A stretch of 64,000 nt of DNA from Marisimplicoccus sp038147335. GTDB lineage: Bacteria; Bacteroidota; Bacteroidia; Flavobacteriales; Flavobacteriaceae. This document shows, in pieces, positions 55,143-64,000 of this stretch (positions are counted from its first letter, which is position 1; every line of letters starts with the position of its first letter). The notes under the pieces were generated by a model that ran no database searches, had not been told where the DNA came from, and was given only the letters and a program-made list of their open reading frames with translations. The stretch lies in contig JAYQTK010000002.1 of NCBI GenBank assembly GCA_038147335.1, positions 496,001 through 560,000 on the forward strand, read 5' to 3'. A program made the position numbers and the translations under genes.

Positions 55143-56560
55143 TTAGAAAATAAAATTGCAACCATATAAGGTACAGAAAAAATATGCAAAGCACAAGGTT
55201 AGTTGATAGGTTGTTATGTAGGAGTGGCCTTTAGCTAGTAAAAACCAACTAATTGGAGGTAGTAAAACAAATAAGTTAAAAATTAGATTTTTAAAATTTG
55301 AATTTAATGTCTTATATAGGTATAATGCAAAGAGTAGAAGGAATACAATAGGTGATATGATAAAATTAATAAATACTGAAAATACTTGAAGAAAATTGAA
55401 TTCTTTATATCTTTTGAGTCCATAGTTTGTGGCTCTCAAACCCTTATCAATAATACTTAAACTAGAGTCGTAATAGATTTCCTTTAATTCTGTTTCCTGA
55501 TTTTGGTTCAACTTAATCTCAATAGACCCTAAAAAAAGGGATTATATTTCTTGCCAACATATATTTTGAAAAAAACTTCTAATCTACTGACTGATAAAGA
55601 AGTGACAAATTCATTGTAACAATCTATATATGCTTTATTATTAGTGTCAAGTTCCATTTCATCTTTTGAAAGTAACTTAAAGCATGTTTTCTTTAGCAAG
55701 TTTTCGGGATTATCAGAAGAAAGTCTTTTAGCAGCAGCATAATAAATCCAATTAAAAGGATCAGCTTGATCTTTCATTGAGTTAGCATGAATAATAACAG
55801 ATGTGAGAAGCTTAATACTGAAACAAAAAAATCAAAAATAAATTTACTAAAAGTCTTTTTATAGAAAGATTATTTTAAGGTAGTAATAAGTTATTGGTAT
55901 CATAAGAGGCGAGAACTATTGTAGATAAATAATCATACCCAATTAATGATTTAAATAAAAGATTACATAAAAGTAGAATTAAAAAAGATAAGGTTTTAAC
56001 TTTGAGCTATTGATTTTCTTTGAATAATAAAATGATATAAGAAATGGTACGAAATATATAAAAATTAAAAGTATCCATTTCTTGCCATTGGCGTAATCCA
56101 TGGATTAAAAACTAAAGTAAAAATAAATATTAGTGCAAAGTTAACAGTGTGTATTTTACTTAATTGAATAAATAATAATGTGATAATTAGGCTTAACAAA
56201 AATGATGCAATTGAATGAACTAAAGCAATATTTCCATTTAAAAAATCAAAAATAATTAGTTGTAATCCATAATGTGATTTATATTCCCAAAAATCTCCCT
56301 CAACAAATTTGTCTTTAAACCATTCCCTTGGTTTATATTCTTCACCACCTTCAAACATATCAATTGAGGGTCTTGTAAATTGACCTAATTTTAAATCTTC
56401 ATTATTTATTTCATGATTTAGAAATCCATCTAAAACAAATTGCTCAGATTCAACTTTGAAAAAATATTCAAATCTTTGATTAGAAACTACTTTAAAAGGT
56501 TAAATTGAAAGTTTAAAATGAAATTATAAAAATAAAATTGATATATTTTATTTTTTTCAT
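55143..56560 (-). pseudogene. Polytopic membrane protein of unknown family, frameshifted
   Basis: Three pieces form one approximately 470-residue protein: a signal/first helix from the ATG at 56558-56560, an extracytoplasmic acidic part (QFTRPSIDMFEGGEEYKPRE, YKSHYGLQLIIFDFLNG), several helices (SIASFLLSLIITLLFIQ; ALIFIFTLVF NPW), a soluble loop with FNWIYYAAAKRLSS and a C-terminal helix pair around LPPISWFLLAKGHSYITT. The topology resembles glycan polymerases or GT-C glycosyltransferases, but I recognise no family motif. Convergent with the SxtJ-like gene. Confidence 0.5.
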
Positions 56561-56569
56561 ATTTATAGT

Positions 56570-57591
56570 TCAATCCAATCTTGATTTTAAAGACCATTCT
56601 ACTACCTCTTTAATTCTTTCTGAGAGCTTAATTTTTGGACTCCAACCTAATTTTTTCATTTTTTTCACTGATAATGAGTACCTCAAATCGTGTCCAGGTC
56701 TTGAAGAGTGAAAATCAACCATTTTAAAATTTAATTCTTTATTTTGGACTTCTGCAATTAATTTAGCAAGGGTAAGGTTATCTATCTCTTCAGATCCCAC
56801 AATATTATATTTTGGACAACGTGATCCTCCATAATCTTCTTCGTTTGCAAAATCATTATTGATTAGAAAAAGAATAGCTTCTGAAACATCTTTAGCATGA
56901 ATATAGTGTCTTGAACCAGCAATAGTTTTTGTTTTATCAGAATGGATTGTTACTGTCTCATTATTCTTTATCTTTCTTATGCACATTGGAATATATTTTT
57001 CAGGATGTTGTCTTTCACCAAATACATTCATGGTATGAGTAATTATAACAGGTAAGCCGTATGTGTTTTCATATGCAACAGCAAGCTCTTCACCCCCTGC
57101 TTTTGAAGCACTGTAAGGGTTAGTGGAATTGTACCTGTCATTTTCTTTGTAGTCTACTCCAATTGGAGCTGGTCCAAAAACTTCATCTGTGCTGAAGTAA
57201 ACAAATTTTTTTAGTGATTTATCAATATTTATTTTTCTGGCAAACTCCAAAATATTAGCTGTTCCCACGACATTATCCAATACAAATTCCATCGGATATT
57301 CAATACTTCGATCTACATGAGATCCTGCAGCTAGATGCAATATAGTGTCTACTTTACCTATATCTTTTTGTATCCATGGACTTATTTCAGATTTTAAATC
57401 ATGAAAAACTATCCTTAACCTAGCTCTATCTTCTCGGTCTAACGAATCCATAATACTGTTTAGTCTAATAAGATTACCACTATAATCAAGTCTATCAAGT
57501 GAAATAATATTCCAATTGGTATTTCTTAGAATATGATAAATCAAATGATGAGCAATAAAGCCTGCTCCCCTGTTATAAGTATGTTTCTCAA
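56570..57591 (-). pseudogene. dTDP-glucose 4,6-dehydratase-like SDR enzyme, one frameshift near the start
   Basis: About 340 residues. The main frame holds LHLAAGSHVDRSIEYP, the active-site STDEVFG and the Y-x3-K in NPYSASKAGGEE, then GERQHPEKYIP. The Rossmann glycine motif is one base out of frame: adding a G to the four-base run at 57567-57570 gives I-L-I-T-G-G-A-G-F-I-A-H-H. The probable start is TTG at 57589-57591, overlapping the upstream epimerase stop. Related to RfbB but the nucleotide sugar is not certain. Confidence 0.82.
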
Positions 57592-58441
57592 AGCTCTAAA
57601 TTTTGGATATGATTATTTAAACGATCTTTGGGCTTCCAACCCAAAAGATTTAGTAAGTCATCATTTTTCTAAGTGTTTTTTATAATTGCCTGGTTGATCT
57701 GGAATATTAATAGAACTAACATTAAATCTTTTATTAAACATTTCAAATAGTTCGTTTACACTGTAGTTATTTCCTGTTCCAAGTTCCCATGCATCTTCAT
57801 GCTGATGATTTGAAAGTGCAATTTTAATTAACCCATCAACAATATCATGGACATGTGTAAAATCTCTTCTTTGATTTCCATCTCCCACTATTGGAAGAGG
57901 CTCGCCATTTTTTACTTTTGTCTTCCAAATTCCAATTACATTGCCAAATTTTTCATGCATAACTTCTCTAGGACCATATACATTGTAAAATCTTGCTATC
58001 TCTACCTTTACATTATATGTTTTTTTATAAAGTTTACATACTTCTTCTCCTAAGAATTTATACATGGCATAAGGAGAGTCTGAAGGATTAAAGTGTTTTG
58101 AAGATGAGCCAGCATAGACAACCTTAACATTATTTTTTTTTGCCCATTCCATAACCCTAGTTGTTCCATAAGTATTTACTCTAAAATACTCATTAGGATT
58201 TTCGAAAGAGGGTTGGACTCTGGCCATGGCAGCTAAATGAAAACATATATCAATTTGCTGCTTTATATGATCTATTTCTTCAATATCTAAATTATAGTAA
58301 TTAACTTTTTTAAGTTCATTTTGTTTAGATCCAAAAAGAGTAATTATCTAATGAATAAACATTGTAACCAAGTTTAATTAAAACTTCGGCTAGGTTAGTA
58401 CCAATAAACCCTACTCCTCCAGTAATCAAGACATTTTTCAT
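57588..58441 (-). pseudogene. NAD-dependent epimerase/dehydratase (UDP-sugar type), two frameshifts
   Basis: Starts at the ATG 58439-58441 with MKNVLITGGVGFIGTNLAEV. An extra base in the five-A run at 58333-58337 breaks the frame after LDNYS; the main frame then gives CFHLAAMARVQPSFENP, GSSSKHFNPSDSP, YKFLGEEVCK (catalytic Y-x3 variant), RFYNVYGPRE and VGDGNQRRDFTHV. A second extra base at 57664-57668 hides the true end, LLGWKPKDRLNNHIQNLEL. About 283 residues in all. Likely makes an activated sugar for the adjacent transferases. Confidence 0.82.
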
Positions 58442-58488
58442 ATTTAATTCAATAATTTTAACAACTCTTTTTTTCGATCACTGCTACT

Positions 58489-59650
58489 TTAATTACTATT
58501 ATAAAAGTTTCTAGCATTTTTTGATAAATTTGATAAATCTACTTCTGATTTTTTTGAAATCATAATAGCCAATTTAATTAAATTATCATAATCACCATTT
58601 GTTTCAACAAACCCACTCTTAGATTTTTTAATTATATCGGCACCTTCACCTTTTAATACTGCTAATATTGGTTTTTGCATTGCCATATAAGACTGAAGTT
58701 TTGCTGGAACTGTTTTTGAAAAAATTTCTTTATCTCGTAAAGATAAAAATAAACAGTCCGCTTTTGAAACATATGTTGGGATTTCATCAACTGGTATCTG
58801 ATTAAATAAGGTTACTTTTTTAGATAGATTATATTCGTTTAATAATTTTATAAATGATTTTTTATACCTGCCTTCTCCTATGAATACCCAATGAATATTT
58901 TTATTTATAAATTTTAGTCTAGGCACTAATTCTTGAAAGTTCTGTGCTTCACCAATATTACCAGTATACATTATGATAAATTTGTTTTGAGGAATTTTTA
59001 TTATTTTATTACTTTTTATTTCATTATTCTCTATTGGTTTCTCAGCCCAATTTGGAAAATAAATAATTTTACCATTATATCTTTTTTGAATTATTTCCTC
59101 AAAACTTTTTGATCCTATTAAGATGGAGTCATAGTAAGAATATATTTTTTTAATTATGAATTCAATTAGATTAAATATATTTTTTGATTTAATAATATCA
59201 AGTCCTACTAGGGTATCAGGCCATACATCTAAATCCCAAACATATTTTTTTGATTTATGAAATAATGAATATATGATTGGATGAATTAAAATTAATGGAG
59301 GGCTTAGTGTGATGTACAATAATTATATCATATTTTTTTGTAATCGCTATAAAAAAGTAAATAAGATACATGAGATAAAGTAAGAAGAATAATTCATCAA
59401 TATCCTAAAGTAGGATCCATTACCTCTTGGAATTAATAACAGTCTATTGATTTTATATTATTCTTTAGGTATTTTTTTGTTTTCAGGGTGAGTCTTTATA
59501 ACCATTCATTATTTTTCCACTCGGATAGTTAGGTAGACCTGTAACTATTCTTATTTGAAGGTTTTTTTCAGATAGCCATGAAACAATTTCATTTATTTTA
59601 AATTGTTCTGGATAAAAGTGGTTTGTATAGATTAAGACTCTTTTTGCCAA
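58489..59650 (-). pseudogene. Family 4 glycosyltransferase, WcaI-like, frameshifted N-terminus
   Basis: The N-terminal piece from TTG at 59648-59650 reads KRVLIYTNHFYPEQF and TGLPNYPSGKIMNGY, the WcaI-type start; the middle (IPRGNGSYFRILMNYSSYF) is in another frame; the C-terminal 276 residues hold VWDLDVWPDTLVGL, IMYTGNIGEAQNF and the PAKLQSYMAMQKPILAV donor block. Transfers a sugar to a lipid- or glycan-acceptor; the donor may be UDP-L-FucNAc made by the neighbouring genes (inference). Confidence 0.78.
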
Positions 59651-60781
59651 ACTACTCTATTTACATAGTTTATATATGATAGGATTATTCTTTCAATTTT
59701 AATTGAAACATTGGGAATGGAATAATCTTTTACTAATAGAATATTTCTTTTCGATCCAGTATCTTGATCTTTCATTGAATCTATTGCCTGGATTATTCTG
59801 TTTGGGATTTAAGCCAGTTAAAATAACAGATGACTCTTCCATAGCCTCTGGTCTTTCATGGCTATCTCTTATATTTAGTGCTTTAAAATTAAGAATGGAT
59901 GATTCTTCAGATATAGTTCCACTGTCAGAAATTACAACAAAGGAGTTAATTTGTAAATTATTATAGTCAGAAAATCCTAAAGGTTCTAAAAGCTTAACTA
60001 GATTATTTAATTTTGGTTTTTTCTGTTCAATAATTTTTCTTGTTCTAGGATGTGTTGAAAAAATTATTTCGAACTTAAATACCTCAGCCAACTTATTTAA
60101 ACATTCAATCAAATTGTTAAAATTAGAGTCATAATCTATATTTTCCTCTCTATGGCATGATACAAGTATATATTGCTTCTCTTTTAATTTAAGAGTTTTT
60201 AATATGTTGGAGTTTTTGATTTTTAACTCATGTTTATTTAAAACCTCGAACATAGGAGAACCTACCTTAATAACTCTATCAGATTTTATACCTTCTTGAA
60301 TTAAATGCTCTCTAGCAATGTCACTGTATGTGAGATTAATATCGGAGATATGATCAACAATTTTTCTATTAGTCTCTTCTGGGACTCTCATATCAAAGCA
60401 CCTGTTACCTGCTTCAAGATGAAAAATAGGTATCTTCTTTTTCTTAGCTGCAATTACAGATAAGCAACTATTTGTATCACCTAAGACTAAGATTGCGTCT
60501 GGCTTTAAATCATCTAGTATTGGTTCAATCTTAATTAAGATTTCCCCAATTGTCTTTGAAGATGTTTCTTTAGCGGCATCTAAGTAATAATCTGGTTTAT
60601 TTAAGTTTAAATCTTCAAAAAAGATTTCATTTAGGTTATGATCATAATTTTGACCAGAATGAATTAGATAGTGGTCTATAAAGCTAGAATCATTTAATCT
60701 GCTAATAATTGATGACAACCTAATTATTTCAGGTCTAGTCCCAACAACTGTAGCTATTTTAATCTTTTTTAATAAGCTCAT
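59632..60781 (-). pseudogene. fnlC: UDP-N-acetylglucosamine 2-epimerase family enzyme, FnlC/CapG-like
   Basis: Begins at the ATG 60779-60781 (MSLLKKIKIATVVGTRPE). Conserved blocks: GTRPEIIRLS, HSGQNYDHNLNEIFFEDL, LGDTNSCLS, HLEAGNRCFDMRVPEETNR, SDSGTISEESS and RDSHERPEAMEES. A shift close to 59,735 hides the true end, which continues as SIKIERIILSYINYVNRV to a stop at 59632-59634. Position after FnlA- and FnlB-like genes marks it as the last step to UDP-N-acetyl-L-fucosamine rather than the ManNAc enzyme. Confidence 0.85.
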
Positions 60782-60791
60782 ATTACAAAAA

Positions 60792-61901
60792 TTAAACTTT
60801 TTCAGAGTATGTATCAGGTTCATTTTCATTAAAAAACTCATTTATCCAAAATAATGTTATCAAGGGGGTTTAACCAGTATTTTCTATATTATGAGTATGC
60901 CAAGGAATCATATCAATATATGATGGCTCTTCACCATTAAGTTTAAAGGTCTTTTTTAATTTTGTACCAATTTTTCTTATTTCAATAGTTGCTTCTCCAC
61001 TGATTACAGCAAATCTTTCAATTTTTTTAATATGAAAATGATTACCTCTTAACTGATCTGGATGTGTAACGGAAAAAGAAGTTTGACCTGAAACTTCAGA
61101 TCTAATGACTTCACCGAATAAACCTCTATTGTCAGAAAAGATTTCAAGTTTTTTTGGAAAAAAAGAACCAATAGGTATATAGCTAATATATGTCAAGAAA
61201 AGATTTTTTAAACTCTGAATTTAGGTTTGGGACAATACCATTAAAAAAATAATTATCATTAAAATCCTCAAGTATTTTATTTACCTCTGAAACTTTAATG
61301 TTATTATCTTCATTAATAATTTTTTTTGGATTTGATCTAGAATTAAAAGAATCGACAATATCATTAATAAGGTTTCCTATATATTTTAAAGGTATTTCCT
61401 TGTCCTCAATGATTGAATTCTTATTACCATTAATTAAATTCTGGGAAAAAGTTGAAATAAATGAATTATAATTTGGTCTACAAAATGGGCCATAAACATT
61501 TGGTATTATTAAACCGATAAAATCAAAACCGCAACTAATAGACTCATTATAAAAAAATTCTCTAGTTATTTTTTTTGCTTTTCCATAGTGATTTTTATGT
61601 TCTTCTTGTGTAGATGAAGCGAATATTAATTTGCCCTTAAAATCTATTCTTTTAAGTGAGTTAATAATTTTTTGGCCAAGTTTAATATTCTCATTATATA
61701 AATAATCCTGATCTTCAGATCTATTAACACCTGCTAAATGAATTATAATATCTGATTTACTAAATGCTTTATCGATCAGATTTTCATCTTCAAAAAAGTT
61801 TTTCTGAAATCTATTAATTTTAGCTTTGGATACCTATATTTTAGTGAATTATATAAATGATATCCTATAAATCCTTCTTGACCAGTTATTATAATTCTCA
61901 A
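60792..61901 (-). pseudogene. fnlB: FnlB/CapF-like reductase with C-terminal cupin, disrupted
   Basis: Two domains. The N-terminal SDR part starts at TTG 61899-61901 (R-I-I-I-T-G-Q-E-G-F-I-G-Y-H), with a missing A near 61,835, then IIHLAGVNRSEDQ, FASSTQEEHKNHYGKAK and YGPFCRPNYNSF. After a shift near 61,195 the cupin follows: SDNRGLFGEVIRSEVSGQ, HPDQLRGNHFHIKKIERFAV, MIPWHTHNIENTG. An in-frame TAA at 60870-60872 precedes the expected end FWINEFFNENEPDTYSEKV. This domain pair is diagnostic of CapF/WbjC/FnlB. Confidence 0.85.
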
Positions 61902-61911
61902 TTATTTGATT

Positions 61912-62909
61912 TTAGTTTAAATGCATTTTAACTTCAGGAAGACTTAATAAAAGATTAATAAGTTCTTTCTTATTAAAATTTTGTATTTAGAATTATACTC
62001 ATCAGGCATTTTAATATTTGTGTTACCATCAGAAAAGTATTTTTCATAGTTCAATCCTCTTGAGTCACTTTCAATTTTATAATAGTCTCCAAGATCTGAA
62101 GCATTCATCATTTCCTCTTTTGTAACAAGAGTTTCAAACATTTTTTCTCCATGTCTTATTCCGATACTCTTAATTTTAGATTTAGAATTAAAAATTTCAA
62201 TTAATGCTTCAGCTAGAGTTATAATTTTTGCTGCTGGTGATTTCTGAATTAGCAAGTTTCCTTGTTTACCATTTTTAAATGCAAAATTAACAAGCTCAAC
62301 GGCATTATCAAGAGACATCATGAATCTAGTCATTTCCGGATCAGTTATTGTAAGATCTTTGTTTGATTTAATTTGATTTATAAACAAAGGTATAACAGAA
62401 CCTCTTGAGCCCATAACATTACCATATCTTGTACCACAAAAAACTGTTTTGTTTAAGGTTCTAGATTTAGATATCATTACTTTTTCCATTAATGCCTTAC
62501 TCATTCCCATTGCATTAATAGGATATGCCGCTTTATCTGTACTTAGGATAACAACTTTTTTTAGATCATATTTCTCGGCAGCATTTAATACATTATTAGT
62601 TCCTAAAATATTAGTTTTAACTGCCTCAAGAGAAAAAAAACTCACATGATGGAACTTGTTTTAATGCAGCAGCATGAAAAATATAATCAACATTTTTACA
62701 GCCAAATCAACTGATTCTCTATCTCTTACATCACCAATATAGAAGTTAACTTTTTCGGAATTAATTTTTTTTCTTAAATCATCCTGTTTTTTTTCATCTC
62801 GACTAAAGATTAATATTTCTGAAAATAAATTTTCAGAAAGAGCCTTTTTTAAGTATGTTGTTCCAAAAGAACCAGTTCCTCCTGTTATTAGTAATTTATA
62901 TTTCGACAT
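61912..62909 (-). pseudogene. fnlA: FnlA/CapE-like UDP-GlcNAc 4,6-dehydratase/5-epimerase, frameshifted
   Basis: From the ATG at 62907-62909: LLITGGTGSFGTTYLKKAL, FSRDEKKQDDLRKK, GDVRDRESVDLAV; then shifted pieces with F-H-A-A-A-L-K-Q-V-P-S; then the long frame with VKTNILGTNNVLNAAEKYDL, STDKAAYPINAMGMSKALM and FCGTRYGNVMGSRGSVIPLF. Shifts lie near 62,700, 62,643 and 61,985. The PINAMGMSK segment separates FnlA-type enzymes from PseB/FlaA1. Catalyses the first step toward UDP-L-FucNAc. Confidence 0.85.
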
Positions 62910-62912
62910 AGT

Positions 62913-64000
62913 TTAGTTTAAATTTTGTAAAATACATTTTGATAATTTTTGTAAGTTTTTTTTAGTAGAAAAATTCTTTTTTGCTACCAAGAAACCATTT
63001 TTTGATAATTTTTCCTTCGTTATTATCATTAATTTAAATTAACGTTAGATTTTCTTAAAATATTTGAGTTTTTTGCTCAACTAATAAGGCAGAAGAGTTA
63101 TTAACTAAATAGTCTGGTATAACACCTACTGAGGTTGTTATTGCGGGAAGACCTGAAGCCAAGGCCTCAATCAATGCATTTGGCATCCCTTCATGCCAAG
63201 AAGGTAAGACAAAAATATCACCTAAAGCTAAATATTCACCAATTTCATCTTCATTCAACCATCCCTTTTAATTTCAAATTATCATTTCCAGTAGTTTCAA
63301 TTTAAAATTTTCTATTTTTTTAAATGCAATCACTAATTAAAAATTAATTCAACATTTAAGTTTTCTTCTGAAGTCCCTGAATAAATGAATTTAATAATTC
63401 AAGTATTCCCTTCTCCTTTTCTAACCAGCCAACATATATTATCCTTAAACAACATTTTGATGAATTTATTTTTCTTCTAGTTCCAATTTTTAAAAGATTT
63501 TCTGTTGCTGACCAGTTACTAATAATCTTTATTTTATTCAATTCGATATTTAAATGTTTATTAGCAAATTCTAACCACTTTTCACCTTGACAAAATAAAT
63601 CTGCCTTTAAACAAAAATCTGATTAAAATTAGGAATATAAATGATTTTGATACTTGGCTTATTAGATTACCAGCTCTAGGAAATATATATGCATTAAAGT
63701 TGAATGTTTTTGCAGCGAATACCACATTCCTTTTCAATAGCACTTCCACCATCAGAACAAAATATTAGAACACCATCTGGTTTTTTTGTTATAAGAATAA
63801 TATGAAATTTTATTAACCTTTTTAAAGCCAAACATAATCTTACAATTATGTTTGGTGCAGGGTGGGAAATTTGAGATGAATCAAAAGGTATTATTTCAAA
63901 TTGTTTAAACTCATTAGATTCTTTAAGTATATTACATGATTTTAAAACCTCCATATACTTTTTCTTATTTTTAGGAAACGCCCCAACAATTAATAATTTT
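62913..64000 (-). pseudogene. Family 4 glycosyltransferase, frameshifted, N-terminus at the window edge
   Basis: Pieces join as one gene running off the right edge: KLLIVGAFPKNKKKY at the very end of the window, FEIIPFDSSQISHPAP, CSDGGSAIEKG, then IIYVGWLEKEKGILELLNSF (GT-B C-domain start) and ALGDIFVLPSWHEGMPNALI with the EALASGLPAITTSVG donor block. The C-terminus ends at 62913-62915, just before fnlA. At least four disruptions. Donor unknown. Confidence 0.75.

Noticed and set aside
50006..56560. A new family of many small proteins (60-120 residues) in an accessory island
   Set aside because: The small frames are slices of known large families (epimerase, carbamoyltransferase, SGNH hydrolase) whose motifs continue in adjacent frames.
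60782..60841. A 20-residue N-terminal extension of the FnlC-like epimerase (start at 60841)
   Set aside because: Those bases encode the end of FnlB in another frame; the conserved epimerase N-terminus starts at 60781.
50006..64000. Mobile element or prophage explaining the change in sequence character
   Set aside because: No transposase, integrase, inverted terminal repeats or tRNA attachment site could be seen; content is wholly polysaccharide biosynthesis.
1..64000. tRNA or rRNA genes
   Set aside because: I saw no GC-richer cloverleaf-like stretch with a T-loop GTTCRA motif in any gap; a covariance search would be needed to be certain.

Overview
The window comes from an AT-rich member of the Bacteroidota, most likely a marine flavobacterium. 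The evidence is the gene content (DUF3078, DUF3127, a self-contained suf operon, a lycopene cyclase, a PnuC/TonB-receptor vitamin locus), the repeated TAnnTTTG -7 promoter boxes typical of the phylum, and clean short intergenic gaps. I cannot name the genus from sequence alone.

Layout 1-50 kb (well-formed genes): a BatD-like/DUF58/MoxR set on the minus strand; an hflX-lpxH-metB/C minus-strand operon; an EamA transporter; an azurin and a cytochrome c lipoprotein that run tail to tail into a two-gene GMC dehydrogenase set; a divergent five-gene carbohydrate operon (two TIM-barrel sugar isomerases, a NupG-like transporter, a Gfo/Idh/MocA oxidoreductase, a DUF1080 3-keto-glycoside hydrolase); gmk-nadD; a glycosyltransferase and DUF3078 gene behind the sufBCDSET operon; thiL; a ZIP transporter; crtY facing a polyprenyl diphosphate synthase; a TetR-TolC-adaptor-RND efflux operon; aspS; tadA; polA; the rplM-rpsI-rpsB-tsf translation operon; a DUF3127-HIT-greA operon; a thiamine locus (TPP riboswitch, TonB receptor, small kinase, PnuC-family permease); a phosphopantetheinyl transferase; ahcY; rpmA and rplU.

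Layout 50-64 kb (surface polysaccharide locus, damaged sequence): at about base 50,005 the rplU gene loses its first codons abruptly, and from there almost every gene is split by single-base indels, many in homopolymers, plus occasional in-frame stops. Despite this the genes can be read by joining frames: a possible family 2 glycosyltransferase, two related NAD-dependent sugar-nucleotide epimerases, a GtrA-like membrane protein, a NodU-type carbamoyltransferase, an SGNH hydrolase, an SxtJ-like membrane protein, an unidentified polytopic membrane protein, a dTDP-glucose-dehydratase-like enzyme, two family 4 glycosyltransferases, and a complete FnlA-FnlB-FnlC set for UDP-N-acetyl-L-fucosamine. 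I read the damage as mainly sequencing or assembly error, because an essential ribosomal gene is hit at the same boundary; true decay cannot be excluded without reads.

How the genes work together: three functional themes stand out. (1) A periplasm-to-cytoplasm route for oxidising and splitting glycosides through 3-keto intermediates (7.3-15.1 kb), possibly with its own blue-copper and cytochrome electron acceptors. (2) Thiamine salvage: a TPP riboswitch directly in front of a TonB receptor, with an adjacent PnuC-family permease and a NadR-like kinase, and thiL elsewhere in the window to finish TPP synthesis. (3) A surface glycan locus that makes UDP-L-FucNAc and carries a carbamoyltransferase/SGNH/SxtJ modification module.
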